From: Channallabes apus
Lineage: Eukaryota; Chordata; Actinopteri; Siluriformes; Clariidae
Length of the DNA: 64,000 nucleotides
Assembly (NCBI GenBank): GCA_030522415.1
Contig: CM060114.1
Location: 28,214,804 to 28,278,803, forward strand
Reading direction: 5' to 3'
Shown piece by piece: positions 59,501 to 63,591 of this stretch (position 1 is its first letter; each line of letters starts with the position of its first letter). The notes under the pieces are model-generated. The model was given only the letters and a program-made list of their open reading frames with translations. It searched no databases and was not told where the DNA came from. Both the position numbers and the translations under genes were made by a program.

Positions 59501-61022
59501 AGCCATACAGTTACCCATAAATCATTCAAGCTTAAAAAAAAACATCTAACTCAAGGCATGAACCAGTGAGAAACAATTGCAAATGATGAACTTTTTCAAT
59601 TGCAAATTGCTGAATGCTGAGTGGCTGGAACAGACAAGAGGGGAAATGAGGTTGCAGCTGAGGTCGGTACAAAATTGTTACATAAACAACCAATTTTTAA
59701 AATTGTATCTTAATGCACTTTGTAGCCTGTCAGAGTAAAACATTTTCCAGTTTATTTAATTATATTCACTATAAAGAAATGAGGAGTGTTGCAAGACCTT
59801 TGCATAGTACTGTATGGTCAATATAAAAAACAGACTACAAAACATTATTTTCTCCAAAACTGCATAAGGTTATAGGACTTTCATTTATTCAAACAAATCT
59901 CAAAATATAAAATGTGTTACAGGATGTTGGTGACGCCAGCATGGCTTTGAACTGCCCACGCATTATTAGGGGGCGAAAGGTGAGGTCTATCCACGTGCTG
60001 ACTGTGCAAATATGCCTCCTGTCCTCCAAAACAATTCGCAATCTTCTCCTTAGACTCCCATCCACAGACTTCACCCAGTATTATTTTGTGAGGCTGATTA
60101 ACGATCATGCTGAAAACCAGCTGATTCCAGTCACTGGCCGATGGATCGGTGCGTCTCCACTCTCAAACACTGTATAGCTTAAAGGACGATCCACTTTCTA
60201 AGGTTTTTTTTATTCATATCCCGTTAGTGTACTTGTAAACGACAACCCGGATCTCCTTGTTTTGAATATTTTTACATGAATAATCCTCTTACATATATTC
60301 CTCCTCCTATATATTAATATTAATCAACATACTATAATTATCCATGATGTATTTAGTCAGAGGCGGCACGGTGGCGTATTGGGTAGCACTGTGGCGTGCA
60401 CCTCCAGGGTCAAGGGTTTGAGCCCCAGCTTTGGGCCTGTGCGAGTCGTTGCATGTCCTTCCTATGCAGTGTGGATTTCCTCCGGGTCCTCATGGTTTCA
60501 TCCTACAGTCCAAAGTCAGGCAGAGTAGGCTAACTCTGTGTGGCACTTTCCAAGTGCCCATAGTGTGGATGCGTGTGTGTGTGCCTGTGTGTGTGCTTGT
60601 GTCCAGTGATGGATTTGCACTCTGTCCACTGTGTACCCCACCTTGTGCCTGGTGTCCCCTGGGTTAGACTCCAGGCCCCCCTGTAATAGGATAACCGGAG
60701 TAGAGAGGATGTGTGTAATCAATAGAAACAAATGATTAATTTCCAGCAGGGTTGTGTATTTATGACCTGCTGAACCGAACTCTGACGGACGTCCTGACGA
60801 TCTTACTGACTCCGAACTATGATTTCCAACTATTTTAAAATCACATGATTTTGATGGTGAAATTTAGATGCCAGCGTTTACTGCACAGAATAACATCCCA
60901 AATAAACACAAAGTTCTCATTGAGGTGCTTTAAAGCTCAACAAATACAATTTCACTCTTACCTGATTTCCCCACTCCAGCTCTTCCGAAAACAGCCACTT
61001 TAACCTCTGGGCTCTTCGCCAT
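13135..61022 (-). CDS. rerg: RERG-type Ras-like small GTPase, complete 4-exon coding sequence (join of 61022-60962, 22652-22596, 18303-18230, 13566-13135)
   Basis: The exons join in phase (61+57+74+432 nt) into 207 codons plus a TAG stop. Motifs seen: P-loop GRAGVGKS at residues 13-20, switch I around YDPTLEST (35-42), DTAGQ (60-64), NKAD (118-121) and ECSA (146-149). An Arg-rich tail ends KMLTKISS with no CAAX box. The exon pattern, N-terminus MAKS and C-terminus match the RERG family. RERG is a GTP-binding, GTP-hydrolysing Ras relative; in mammals it is oestrogen-induced, restrains growth and stays largely cytosolic because it is not prenylated. The residue at the Ras Gly12 position is Ala15, as in RERG proteins generally. 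The protein is about eight residues longer than the usual 199 because of an insert at about 151-160. It could be the rerg orthologue or a teleost duplicate; the window alone does not decide. The start codon has a good context (A at -3, G at +4). Confidence 0.93.
13150..13520. other. CpG-rich island inside the last exon
   Basis: Dense CG dinucleotides and high GC (for example GCGCGGCGACGGCGCACC around 13218) against an AT-rich, CpG-poor background. The island coincides with the coding sequence and not with the start of the gene. Confidence 0.6.
13688..15305 (-). mobile_element. Tc1-like DNA transposon copy 1, full length
   Basis: A 1618-bp element beginning CAGTGGTGTGAAAAAC and ending with its inverted complement, flanked on both sides by the TA target dinucleotide (13686-13687, 15306-15307). 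The terminal inverted repeats are long, about 200 bp, with repeated inner motifs ending at the GGCCATG/CATGGCC region, an IR/DR layout. It lies in rerg intron 3 in the same orientation as the gene. It closely resembles the copy at 40944-42564. Confidence 0.95.
13906..14928 (-). pseudogene. Tc1-like transposase, 340-codon frame with one internal stop
   Basis: The frame from ATG (14928) to the stop after GGPTSY is 340 codons, the normal length for Tc1-like transposases. The only obvious lesion is TGA at codon 46 (14791-14793), where copy 2 has Trp. The DD34E catalytic residues are present: D153 in WTDETK, D244 in QQDNDPKH and E279 in SPDLNPIE. N-terminal paired-like helix-turn-helix segments ([20 protein letters not shown], then HDSTIRKRL) and a GGGSMMVWG glycine box are visible. 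This frame is on the same strand as rerg and inside its intron 3. The family is known in many fishes. The copy appears inactive because of the stop, although initiation at an internal Met (codon 52) would leave 289 residues without the first DNA-binding helices. Confidence 0.93.
15430..15905 (-). pseudogene. mariner (DD34D-type) transposase relic
   Basis: The minus-strand frames give [20 protein letters not shown] and [20 protein letters not shown], the first and third catalytic-Asp regions of mariner transposases (GDE; SPDLAP.D). The middle of the protein is partly deleted and frames are broken. It adjoins a SINE at 15956. Confidence 0.8.
15956..16300 (-). repeat. Mermaid/DANA-type V-SINE, full length
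   Basis: Minus orientation: CTCACTCACTCATCGTC tail, GGACTGTGAGAGGAAAC core, and AATCGAACCCGGACCCTGG then ACCACTAAGCCACCATG head. Confidence 0.88.
17135..17665 (-). pseudogene. Tc1-like transposon relic (family B)
   Basis: The ends match as inverted repeats: CATGGACAAAAGTATTTGG near 17157 and CCAAATACTTTTGTC near 17658. The minus strand carries remnants of the transposase 3' part (the region corresponding to [13 protein letters not shown] in relatives, around 17370-17430). Internally deleted and frameshifted. Confidence 0.75.
17778..17930 (+). repeat. tRNA-derived SINE fragment, family 4
   Basis: GGGGCAGCGGTGGCTCAGG head resembles the start of the copy at 28472, followed by a shortened body and GCATCTGGCATAAAGCG, as in that copy. 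Confidence 0.5.
18230..18303 (-). CDS. rerg: rerg coding exon 3
   Basis: This 74-bp exon has acceptor CTTTTTTAG and donor CAG|GTAAAG, phase 1 in and phase 0 out. It encodes residues 40-64, [25 protein letters not shown]: the end of switch I, strands 2 and 3, and the G3 motif DTAGQ. Gln64 corresponds to Ras Gln61, which helps position the water for GTP hydrolysis. The reading frame continues exactly into exon 4. Confidence 0.93.
19780..20490 (+). pseudogene. Tc1-like transposon relic (family A), second copy
   Basis: Parallel to the relic at 11215-11745 over several blocks, including GTCTGATGAGTCCAGATTGA and AAAATGAAGTCAGCTGACGA. The open piece at 20218-20484 reads [20 protein letters not shown] and then [20 protein letters not shown]. 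No intact frame remains. It lies in intron 2. Confidence 0.75.
20500..22400. other. gene-free part of intron 2
   Basis: Nothing recognised other than the short (TC)n run. Confidence 0.4.
20718..20740. repeat. (TC)n tract
   Basis: About 22 bp of TC units in intron 2. Confidence 0.9.
22415..22442. repeat. poly(A) tract
   Basis: 28 consecutive A in intron 2, about 150 bp upstream (plus coordinates) of coding exon 2. Length likely unstable or imprecisely sequenced. Confidence 0.9.
22596..22652 (-). CDS. rerg: rerg coding exon 2
   Basis: This 57-bp exon lies between a pyrimidine-rich acceptor (TTTTTTTCTCAG) and donor CTAG|GTAAGC, phase 1 at both ends. It encodes residues 21-39 plus one base: [19 protein letters not shown], helix 1 and the start of switch I, the effector-contacting loop. 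The exon is too short to be found by ORF length; it was placed by matching the RERG family order and by exact phase agreement with exons 1 and 3. Confidence 0.93.
22653..25134. other. gene-free part of intron 1
   Basis: Unique-looking AT-rich DNA; the open frames at 22811-23230 and 23325-23609 show no known motif and no coding-like composition. Confidence 0.4.
25135..25340 (-). repeat. V-SINE, 5'-truncated, minus
   Basis: Contains AGGAGACCTCGGGCACTAGA, GGGTGCCAGTCCATCCCAG, TTTGGACTGTGGGAGGAAGC. It forms an inverted pair with the plus-strand copy that begins at 25386. Confidence 0.85.
25386..25690 (+). repeat. Mermaid/DANA-type V-SINE, plus
   Basis: Contains GGTGGCATGGTGCCTTGCAC, GTACAAAGACATGCAATTTA and AAGGGCTCCAGGCCCCC. 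Only about 45 bp separate it from the oppositely oriented copy at 25135-25340. Confidence 0.88.
25720..26830 (-). pseudogene. LINE reverse-transcriptase remnant (L2/Rex-type)
   Basis: The minus strand contains the RT motif [13 protein letters not shown] (near 26400), then [20 protein letters not shown] and [12 protein letters not shown], followed by the C-terminal region around [11 protein letters not shown]. These blocks are in the order expected for the 3' half of a non-LTR retrotransposon pol. The YADD catalytic segment that should follow the GVPQG block is deleted, and frames are broken. A (GA)n patch interrupts it near 26040. Confidence 0.8.
26935..27105 (-). repeat. V-SINE 5' half, minus
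   Basis: Contains TTTTGGACAGTGGGAGGAAA, CAAGCACAGGGAGAACATG, GAGGCGGGAATCAAACC and CTAAACCACTAAGCC. The tail half is missing. Confidence 0.82.
27106..28471. other. gene-free part of intron 1
   Basis: A short (TG)n at about 27858; the frame at 27908-28249 (113 residues) is unrecognised and has no supporting context. Confidence 0.4.
28472..28725 (+). repeat. tRNA-derived SINE, family 4
   Basis: GGGGCAATGGTGGCTCAGG head, GAGGTTCAAACCCCACCAC box-B-like region, body with GTAAAACCTGTGGCAGATCA. The open frame at 28511-28957 runs across this repeat and the next one; it is not a gene. Confidence 0.6.
28735..28940 (+). repeat. tRNA-derived SINE, family 3
   Basis: Contains GGTTCAATCCCCAGCTCCAC, TTGGGCCCTTGAGCAAGGCC, CACTGTGCTGTAATGTGTAT and the ending TTTGACAAATAAAGGC. 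Confidence 0.7.
29170..29600. other. candidate conserved non-coding segment in intron 1
   Basis: No match to any repeat family recognised in the window, moderate complexity, and several homeodomain-type cores (GTAATTACC, GCAATTAAG, CTAATTGTG, TTAATTAAC). Conservation cannot be tested here. Confidence 0.2.
29925..30370 (+). pseudogene. possible Tc1-like transposase relic
   Basis: A plus-strand reading with frameshifts gives [20 protein letters not shown], reminiscent of the stretch before the second catalytic Asp in fish Tc1 transposases. It is heavily decayed and lacks visible terminal repeats, so this remains tentative. Confidence 0.35.
30630..30945 (-). repeat. Mermaid/DANA-type V-SINE, minus
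   Basis: Contains CATCGTCTATACCACTTAAC, GGAGCCTATCCCAGGAGATT, TCTTTGGACTATAGGAGGAA and CATGCACACAGAGGCGGGAA. The tRNA-like head is cut short at the right end. Confidence 0.87.
31000..31500. repeat. interspersed repeat, possibly LINE-derived
   Basis: Shares GCAGGT and CTGATCTGTT, GGCTTTGTGGACAA and TGATG-type blocks with 35480-35750 in the same orientation. It contains GCTGCATTCTGGATCAGCTG, which occurs in many fish LINE-derived repeats. Confidence 0.4.
31595..31765 (+). repeat. tRNA-derived SINE, family 3, truncated
   Basis: Contains AAGCCCATAACCCTACCTGC, GATATTCGAAAAAATAATCT and ACTGTGCTGTAAAGTACACG, parallel to 28735-28940. Confidence 0.6.
31790..32375 (-). pseudogene. Tc1-like transposon relic (family C)
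   Basis: The minus strand encodes [20 protein letters not shown] and AGLSIS, the conserved N-terminus of a common fish Tc1-like transposase family, then scattered later blocks (ACCTGGTGTGGTC; GACTCATCAGACCAGGC, complement of the catalytic Asp region). Stops and deletions are frequent. A large alternating GT/AT tract abuts its start side. Confidence 0.75.
32388..32481. repeat. compound (GT)n-(AT)n-(GT)n tract
   Basis: About 94 bp of pure alternating purine-pyrimidine sequence in three blocks, next to a Tc1 relic. Confidence 0.95.
33087..33154. repeat. (TG)n microsatellite, 68 bp
   Basis: Uninterrupted TG units. Confidence 0.95.
33895..34500 (-). repeat. LTR-like segment nested in the hAT element (right boundary uncertain)
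   Basis: Starts TGTTACGTCCCAGTCTAGGG, matching the LTR boundary at 5008. It shares CAGGCCAAAATAA and CTCCCTAAACC-type blocks with 5008-5350. The minus strand has a promoter-like arrangement: a TATATAAACC box near 34350 preceded by a TGACGTCA motif at about 34375. I could not fix the far end or a target duplication. Confidence 0.55.
34037..34063. repeat. (AC)n microsatellite
   Basis: Short AC run within the LTR-like segment of the hAT element. Confidence 0.9.
34926..35425. repeat. V-SINE inserted into another V-SINE
   Basis: The outer copy is plus: head and core at 34926-35095 (GTCCAAAGACATGCAGATTA) and tail at about 35330-35420 (GGGATAGGCTCCAGGACC; AGGTTAAGCGATATACAG). The inner copy is minus, about 35096-35300 (CACTCACTCATTGTC; GGAGGAAACCGGAGTACTCC; GAACATGCAAACTCCATG), placed at the core/tail junction of the outer one. 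Confidence 0.8.
35480..35750. repeat. interspersed repeat related to 31000-31500
   Basis: Contains GTCTTACCTGAAC, a poly(T) run, GTCAAGTCGAGCCA, then GGTAAGCAGGTACTGGTCTG and GGCTTTGTAGACAAGCAT, matching the order of the other copy. No coding frame. Confidence 0.4.
36807..37190 (+). repeat. tRNA-derived SINE, family 2, most complete copy
   Basis: Head GAGTGGCGCAGTGGTAAAGT, GGTTCGATTCCCGGGTG box B, body GAGAGAGCTGATTGGCC, CACATTAATCACGGCTCTA, GGTCGGCTGGCGTCACATGG and tail AGCCCCCTAGTGATGGGGAG. Reference copy for 2810-3122 and 62156-63405. Confidence 0.85.
38330..38665 (-). pseudogene. Tc1-like transposon relic (family D)
   Basis: The minus strand reads [20 protein letters not shown], which contains the second catalytic Asp block (DNAPCH) of a Tc1-like transposase. 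Upstream pieces include NIVAQEV and FMAKVSL. Flanking parts of the transposase are missing. Confidence 0.7.
38850..38960 (-). repeat. tRNA-like SINE head fragment
   Basis: AGGGCTCGACCCAGGGCCC (box B complement) and GCATGAACCACTACTCCC suggest the head of a tRNA-derived SINE; the rest is missing. Confidence 0.4.
39630..39995 (+). pseudogene. Tc1-like transposon relic (family C), 5' end
   Basis: Starts with CACTTTATTAGGAACAAATG, the terminal sequence of the same family as the relic at 31790-32375, in the opposite orientation. It continues through an internally deleted 5' region (GTCTCTAGAGTTTAGA; GGGGTCAAAGGAGAATAGCC). No catalytic region remains. Confidence 0.65.
40263..40462 (+). repeat. tRNA-derived SINE, family 5
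   Basis: Head GGGGTAGCTCAGTGGTTAAG, box B GGTTCAAACCCCACAACC, body TTGGGCCCTTGAGCAAGGCC, tail GTCGCTCTGGATAAGAGCGT, then AAATGTAAATG repeats. Confidence 0.85.
40505..40943 (+). pseudogene. Tc1-like transposon relic (family B), 3' half of transposase
   Basis: Starts with the family B terminal sequence (TATGGACAAAAGGATTTGG). The decayed frame corresponds to the segment around CCTGACCTCAACCCCATCAA (PDLNPI), ending in the region that encodes the C-terminus. It is truncated on the right where the younger Tc1 copy 2 begins. Confidence 0.75.
40944..42564 (+). mobile_element. Tc1-like DNA transposon copy 2, full length
   Basis: A 1621-bp element with the same CAGTGGTGTGAAAAAC ends and long inverted repeats as copy 1, flanked by TA (40942-40943, 42565-42566). 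It lies in rerg intron 1, antisense to the gene, and is inserted next to or into an older Tc1 relic (40505-40943). Side by side, the two copies differ by only scattered single-base changes, which implies recent activity of one family. Confidence 0.95.
41323..42346 (+). pseudogene. Tc1-like transposase, disrupted by early stop and frameshift
   Basis: Codon 3 is TGA (41329-41331) where copy 1 has an Arg codon. A run of seven A (41728-41734), against six in copy 1, shifts the frame mid-gene. The two readable pieces are 41353-41745 (N-terminal DNA-binding half, starting [20 protein letters not shown]) and 41723-42346 (catalytic half with [14 protein letters not shown] and SPDLNPIE). In the first catalytic motif the residue after Asp is Lys rather than Glu, but the catalytic Asp is kept. 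The lesions differ from those of copy 1, so the two copies died independently. Confidence 0.93.
42567..44290. other. gene-free part of intron 1
   Basis: No gene; a few AC units near 43720 and a poly(A) run near 44240. Confidence 0.4.
44291..44380. mobile_element. 90-bp palindromic MITE, pogo/Tigger-like
   Basis: CAGGTAGTCCCCTACTTACA at the left and the complementary TCAGGGACTACCTG at the right, flanked by TA on both sides. Nearly the whole element is a hairpin; it has no coding capacity. Confidence 0.75.
44618..44935 (-). repeat. Mermaid/DANA-type V-SINE, minus
   Basis: CTCACTCACTCACCGTC tail, GACAGGGTGCCAATTTATCG, GTACCCGGAGGAAACCCACC and AATCGAATCGGACC; diverged head. Confidence 0.87.
44936..47749. 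other. gene-free part of intron 1
   Basis: Mostly unique DNA; a mariner-type fragment at about 45428-45515 and a C-rich patch near 46172. Confidence 0.4.
47750..47950. repeat. interspersed repeat end with CAGACAGA(CAAA) units
   Basis: CGTGCACAAACAGACAGACA followed by several CAGACAGACAAA units, a typical 3' end of an unclassified interspersed element. Confidence 0.4.
47951..50764. other. gene-free part of intron 1
   Basis: One decayed MITE (49075-49210) and a possible Tc1 end fragment near 48838; otherwise nothing recognised. Confidence 0.4.
49075..49210. repeat. decayed MITE related to 59066-59356
   Basis: ACTTACGAACACGCTCCTGG and GAACTTGTTCATAATCTGGG, GAGTACCTGC resemble the inner and right parts of the 59066 element. 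Confidence 0.4.
50765..50998 (-). repeat. tRNA-derived SINE, family 3, minus
   Basis: Contains GGGGTCAGAGCACAGGGTCT, GCTGGGGCTTGAACCCCTGA and AGAGCCTTAACTGTTTGAGC. Confidence 0.7.
51000..52236. other. gene-free part of intron 1
   Basis: Nothing recognised. Confidence 0.4.
52237..52655 (-). repeat. V-SINE, full copy plus adjoining tail fragment, both minus
   Basis: The full copy runs 52237-52565 (CTTTATCCTGTATACAGGGT; ATGTCTTTGGAAAG; GGGAATCGAACCTGGC; TAGGCCACCGTGACGC). Directly after it, 52566-52655 repeats the tail region (CACTCAGTCACTCACTTATC; TTCAGGGTCGCGGAGACCTG), probably the remnant of an older copy in the same orientation. Confidence 0.83.
53009..53130. repeat. fish interspersed repeat with GCGACT units
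   Basis: TAGCGACT/TAGCGACA units recur several times within about 120 bp (AACTTAGCGACTTTGTCGC; CTAGCGACAAATCTAGCGAC). Such blocks recur in fish genomes inside DNA transposons; the class is not determined here. Confidence 0.45.
54205..54330 (+). repeat. V-SINE 3' tail fragment
   Basis: Contains TGTGATGGATTAGCATTCTG, CCAGGGTGTACTGTACCCCG and ACCCTGTGCATAATAAGCAG. Confidence 0.75.
55168..55247. repeat. (AC)n microsatellite, about 80 bp
   Basis: Longest pure dinucleotide AC tract of the window; an open His/Thr frame across it is an artefact. Confidence 0.97.
55715..55840. repeat. fish interspersed repeat
   Basis: GAGTCTGGTTCCTCTCAAGG and TTTCTTCC... GTTTTTCCTTACCACT match a widespread fish repeat, probably a non-coding end of a retroelement. 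Confidence 0.45.
56537..56568. repeat. (TG)n microsatellite
   Basis: Uninterrupted GT units, followed by TATGTGTATG. Confidence 0.95.
56870..57400 (+). pseudogene. Tc1-like transposon relic (family B-like), interrupted by a SINE
   Basis: Begins with a Tc1 terminal-repeat sequence, AGCCAAAAGTATGTGGACACC, followed by a fragment of the 3' transposase region (CCATAACATTAC, CTTTTTCCAGCATGACGA). A tRNA-derived SINE splits it at 57111-57322; the relic continues with CTTGCTAATGCTCTTGAATG. No frame is intact. Confidence 0.7.
57111..57322 (-). repeat. tRNA-derived SINE, family 4, inside a Tc1 relic
   Basis: The minus strand reads GGTTCGATTCCCAGCC (box B) with a body GTAAAACCTGTGCGGATCG and GTGGCGACTTCTTCCCAGAA, ending in GTT repeats. 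It is flanked by near-identical CCTGATCTCACT (57099-57110) and CCTGATCTTGCT (57323-57334), a plausible 12-bp target duplication with two mismatches. Confidence 0.7.
57480..57597 (-). repeat. tRNA-derived SINE fragment, family 3
   Basis: Contains CTTGCTAAAGGGCCCCACAG and CAGTGCTGGTGCTCAAACCA, matching the head side of family 3. The tail is missing. Confidence 0.5.
57953..58030. repeat. (CT)n polypyrimidine tract
   Basis: About 78 bp of CTCT/CCCT units on the plus strand, so a pure purine tract on the rerg sense strand. Confidence 0.95.
58688..59041 (-). repeat. Mermaid/DANA-type V-SINE, well preserved, minus
   Basis: Contains GGAGCCTATCCCAGGAGACT, GACAGGGTGCCAATCCATCA, GGAGTACCCGGAGGAAACCC, AATCGAACCCTGGACCCTGG and ACCACCGCGCCGCCA. 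One of the youngest-looking copies in the window. Confidence 0.92.
59066..59356. mobile_element. MITE, pogo/Tigger-like
   Basis: Left end ACCGTAAGTCCCCTAAATAC and right end ATGTTGGGGACTTACTGTA are inverted repeats, with a second inner pair (TACGAACATT; CTCGTTCATA). The frame at 59171-59569 starts inside it and is not a gene. Confidence 0.6.
59570..60360. other. gene-free part of intron 1
   Basis: Overlapping short frames near 59890-60177 carry no known motif; nothing else recognised. Confidence 0.35.
60361..60700 (+). repeat. Mermaid/DANA-type V-SINE, plus
   Basis: Head AGGCGGCACGGTGGCGTATT, core TACAGTCCAAAGTCAGGCAG, tail GGGTTAGACTCCAGGCCCCC. It ends about 260 bp from the donor of rerg coding exon 1. 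Confidence 0.88.
60962..61022 (-). CDS. rerg: rerg coding exon 1
   Basis: This exon encodes residues 1-20, from [20 protein letters not shown], including the complete P-loop (G1) that binds the nucleotide phosphates. It ends one base into codon 21 (phase 1) at donor G|GTAAGAG. The ATG reads ATCATGG, with A at -3 and G at +4. An in-frame upstream extension is not needed, because family members begin with the same MAKS. The next coding exon is about 38 kb away. Confidence 0.93.
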
Positions 61023-61137
61023 GATAACAGAAGATATTTCGGCACAAAAGATCAGTCAGGGAGCGGACAGCTATTGTTGTGATGCTGCAGCTTCTTCATT
61101 GGTTTATCTCAGCCTCTGCATATGAGGGCAAGATCTC
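61023..61137 (-). promoter_or_regulatory. rerg 5' leader with two short upstream ORFs
   Basis: Directly upstream of the start codon the minus strand has a 15-codon upstream ORF (ATG at 61099, TGA ending at 61052) and, further up, a 5-codon one (ATG CAG AGG CTG AGA TAA). A CCAAT motif overlaps at about 61098-61102. At 61137 a TTTGCAG|GAG sequence could be the acceptor of a 5' UTR exon, since RERG genes often have non-coding first exons, but its pyrimidine tract is weak. Which of these is transcribed cannot be settled from sequence. Confidence 0.35.
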
Positions 61138-61633
61138 CTGCAAACACAGACATGTGGTATCTGAATGATTTATCTTACGTAACCCGTACCTTTGATGACA
61201 GGACGAATCAAACCGTTGCTGTTTTAAGCTCATTCGGGTCAATCTCGGGTCGCACTGTTGGCAAGCTAAAATCGAGTTTGTTCAACGGACACCGTAGCTG
61301 CAGCAGCTTCAACTCTCAAAATCCCTACGCTAATGAATCCTGAAAACAGATTGTTCGCTGCTTCTCCCACTGATAGCAACATGAGTCATTCTCAGTCATA
61401 GTGTAGGCAATGTGTGTGTGCATACAGTATGTGAAGGTGTGTGTGTGGGGGGGGCATGCCTATAAATTATTCATTCACAAAGCAAATGAGCAGTTCCTGA
61501 CACTAAATAGATTGTCAAATCTAATTCAGTTTTGTTTGCTGTCAGCTGGCAATTTCTCATCGAGACTAAACTGCAAATCAAAAGTCATTCAAAGACTAAA
61601 CACACTGACAAAACATATGCCTGAAAATATATA
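61138..61633. other. immediate upstream region of rerg
   Basis: No repeat recognised; may contain the promoter or 5' UTR exon. A GT-rich patch and poly(G) run occur near 61430-61455. No clear TATA box or CpG island. Confidence 0.35.
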
Positions 61634-62040
61634 CAGGTGAAACTCAAAAAAGTCCAATATTGTGCAAAAGTTAATTTCAGTAATGCAACTTAAAAGGTGA
61701 AACTAAGCTCCCATGCCATACCTCATCGAGGCAGTAATTGCTGCAAGAGGGTGCAAAACCAAGTCCTGAGTACATATGCATACTTATACTTTTCAAAGGT
61801 AGTCCGATATGTTCTATGTACAATCCTTGTTTTATTGATTGCATGTAATATTTACATTTTCTGAGCTTGTGGATTTGGGGTTTTCATGAGCAGTATGCCA
61901 TATAATCATCTCAATTATGACAAATCATGGCTTGAACTGTCTTGCTTTGCATGTAATAAGTCTCTCATATCTTAGTTTCACCTTTTAAGTTGCATTACTG
62001 AAATTAATGAACTTTTGCACAATATTAAAATTTTCATCTA
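61634..62040. mobile_element. 407-bp MITE with long inverted repeats
   Basis: Left: CAGGTGAAACTCAAAAAAGT... CAGTAATGCAACTTAAAAGG; right: the complementary CCTTTTAAGTTGCATTACTG... TTTTCATCTA. The repeats match over about 70 bp and TA flanks both ends. It lies about 600 bp upstream of the rerg start codon. No open frame. Confidence 0.8.
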
Positions 62041-62155
62041 TATTTATTTTTTGCATTAAGGAAGATAGAATAAGGCAAAGTTTTAATTATTTTACATATT
62101 AAACCCTGATGAATTAATTATTCTCAAAATGCTATGGTCTGTCAAAATGCTTCAC

Positions 62156-63405
62156 TGTCCTCCGAGTGGCGCAGTGACAAAGTGCTCGCCCAATCATCTG
62201 GAGATCGCTGGTTCGATTCCCGGGTGATGCTGTAATCTCTCACAGCCGGAGGTCTAGAGAGAGCTGATTGGCCGAGCTCTCTCAGGGGGGAGGGATGAGA
62301 GGTACTTCGTGCTCCCACATTAATCACGGCTCTACAGCCAATCAGGAGCGTCTGTGAGCTCACGCAAGCGGAAGGAGCGGCTAGCGCTTTCCTCCGAGCT
62401 TTTTCCTCTGAATGGTAGTAGTAGCCTCAAGTACGGATAACTGCAGGCTGGAGCAAAAGGCGTGCCGAGAGGTCGGGGCGTGCCGAACGTTAGGGGTATG
62501 TCGAAAAGGATTCTCACGTTTCTCATGTTTTATTGGCTAAAATTGTTTCTGTTTACTAAATTAGTCCCACTTCAAATGTTACTAAACTGTACTCCTCCTC
62601 CTCCTTATTGTGGTGTTTTATGAACCATATTTGTTCTTATCAGGCAATGTGTTTTTAGTTTTCATGCACTTTTAGTAAAACTACAGAAAAGCAACTGTCA
62701 GTTAAAAAATTCTAAATTACTATATTGGTTAAACAAGACCAAAAAAAAGGTAAAGTTAATAGTATTCCAAAAATATTAAAATTACAATTTTTATGAACAG
62801 CTTGTGGTACTATATTCTTTTAAATAATTGTCATTAGATTGTGATGATGGGTTTAATACGGTTAAGGCTAGAAGGAATACAGCTGTAGCTATTGGGCATG
62901 CGCACATCAATCTAACGTTTTTTTCTCTCACTGTACAACAATAAAACTTTTTGTATTACAGAAAGGATTAGGTTTAGACGTGAAAAATGATCCAATAGGT
63001 ATAACAATTAATTTGATTGTTAGTTTCCGGTCGGAGCTGTATATCCCTGCTAGCCACGACCATGCCTCAAACGCGCGATGATGTCAGTAACCCATAGCAA
63101 CGCAGTAGACTGTTTAGAAAGGAATATTTGTAATATCGATATTTTACAGGAAAAGAATGGAATTTTAATATAAAGGATTATGTTGGCTGCATTACATAAA
63201 CGCATTAGAAAGAACAATAGCGCTTAATATTAGCCTTTGTGTGAAACAGGCAACTTGCGCAACCAATTATAAAGACCTTTCGGCACGTCCCAACCATTAC
63301 TCCGATCTGCAGCTACCCCTGTCTCTTAATGTGGGAGCCCCCTAGTGACGGGGAGGAATTGGCCACGACTAAATTAGGGAGAAAATCGGAAAGAAAAAAA
63401 AAAAA
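62156..63405 (+). repeat. tRNA-derived SINE, family 2, split by about 930 bp of foreign DNA
   Basis: The head and body are at 62156-62400 (GGTTCGATTCCCGGGTGATG; CACATTAATCACGGCTCTAC). The tail is at 63331-63405 (AGCCCCCTAGTGACGGGGAG, then poly(A)). Between them is AT-rich DNA whose ends share CGTGCCGA motifs in inverted orientation. About 100 bp of the middle of the SINE is also missing. Confidence 0.65.
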
Positions 63406-63423
63406 ATAATAATAATAATAATA

Positions 63424-63498
<75 letters not shown>
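63394..63498. repeat. poly(A)-(AAT)n-(AT)n tract
   Basis: The A-rich tail of a family 2 SINE runs into ATA units and then about 70 bp of pure AT. Confidence 0.95.
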
Positions 63499-63500
<2 letters not shown>

Positions 63501-63591
63501 TCTATATATATTAAAAAAAAGAAGAAGAATCATTGCGGTACGATCGCAGCGGTTCCAAATAGCTTACAGTTCAATTCAGTTTAATCGTCGG

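Larger units (their letters stand above)
22653..60961 (-). other. rerg intron 1 (about 38.3 kb)
   Basis: Very long first coding intron between donor GTAAGAG (60961) and acceptor CTCAG (22653). I found no second protein-coding gene on either strand inside it. It contains LINE, hAT, Tc1 and SINE insertions listed separately, long dinucleotide tracts, and several kilobases of unique-looking AT-rich DNA. Confidence 0.85.

Noticed and set aside
61634..62040. Inverted repeat as a possible replication or attachment site
   Set aside because: Matches a TA-flanked MITE; no further support.
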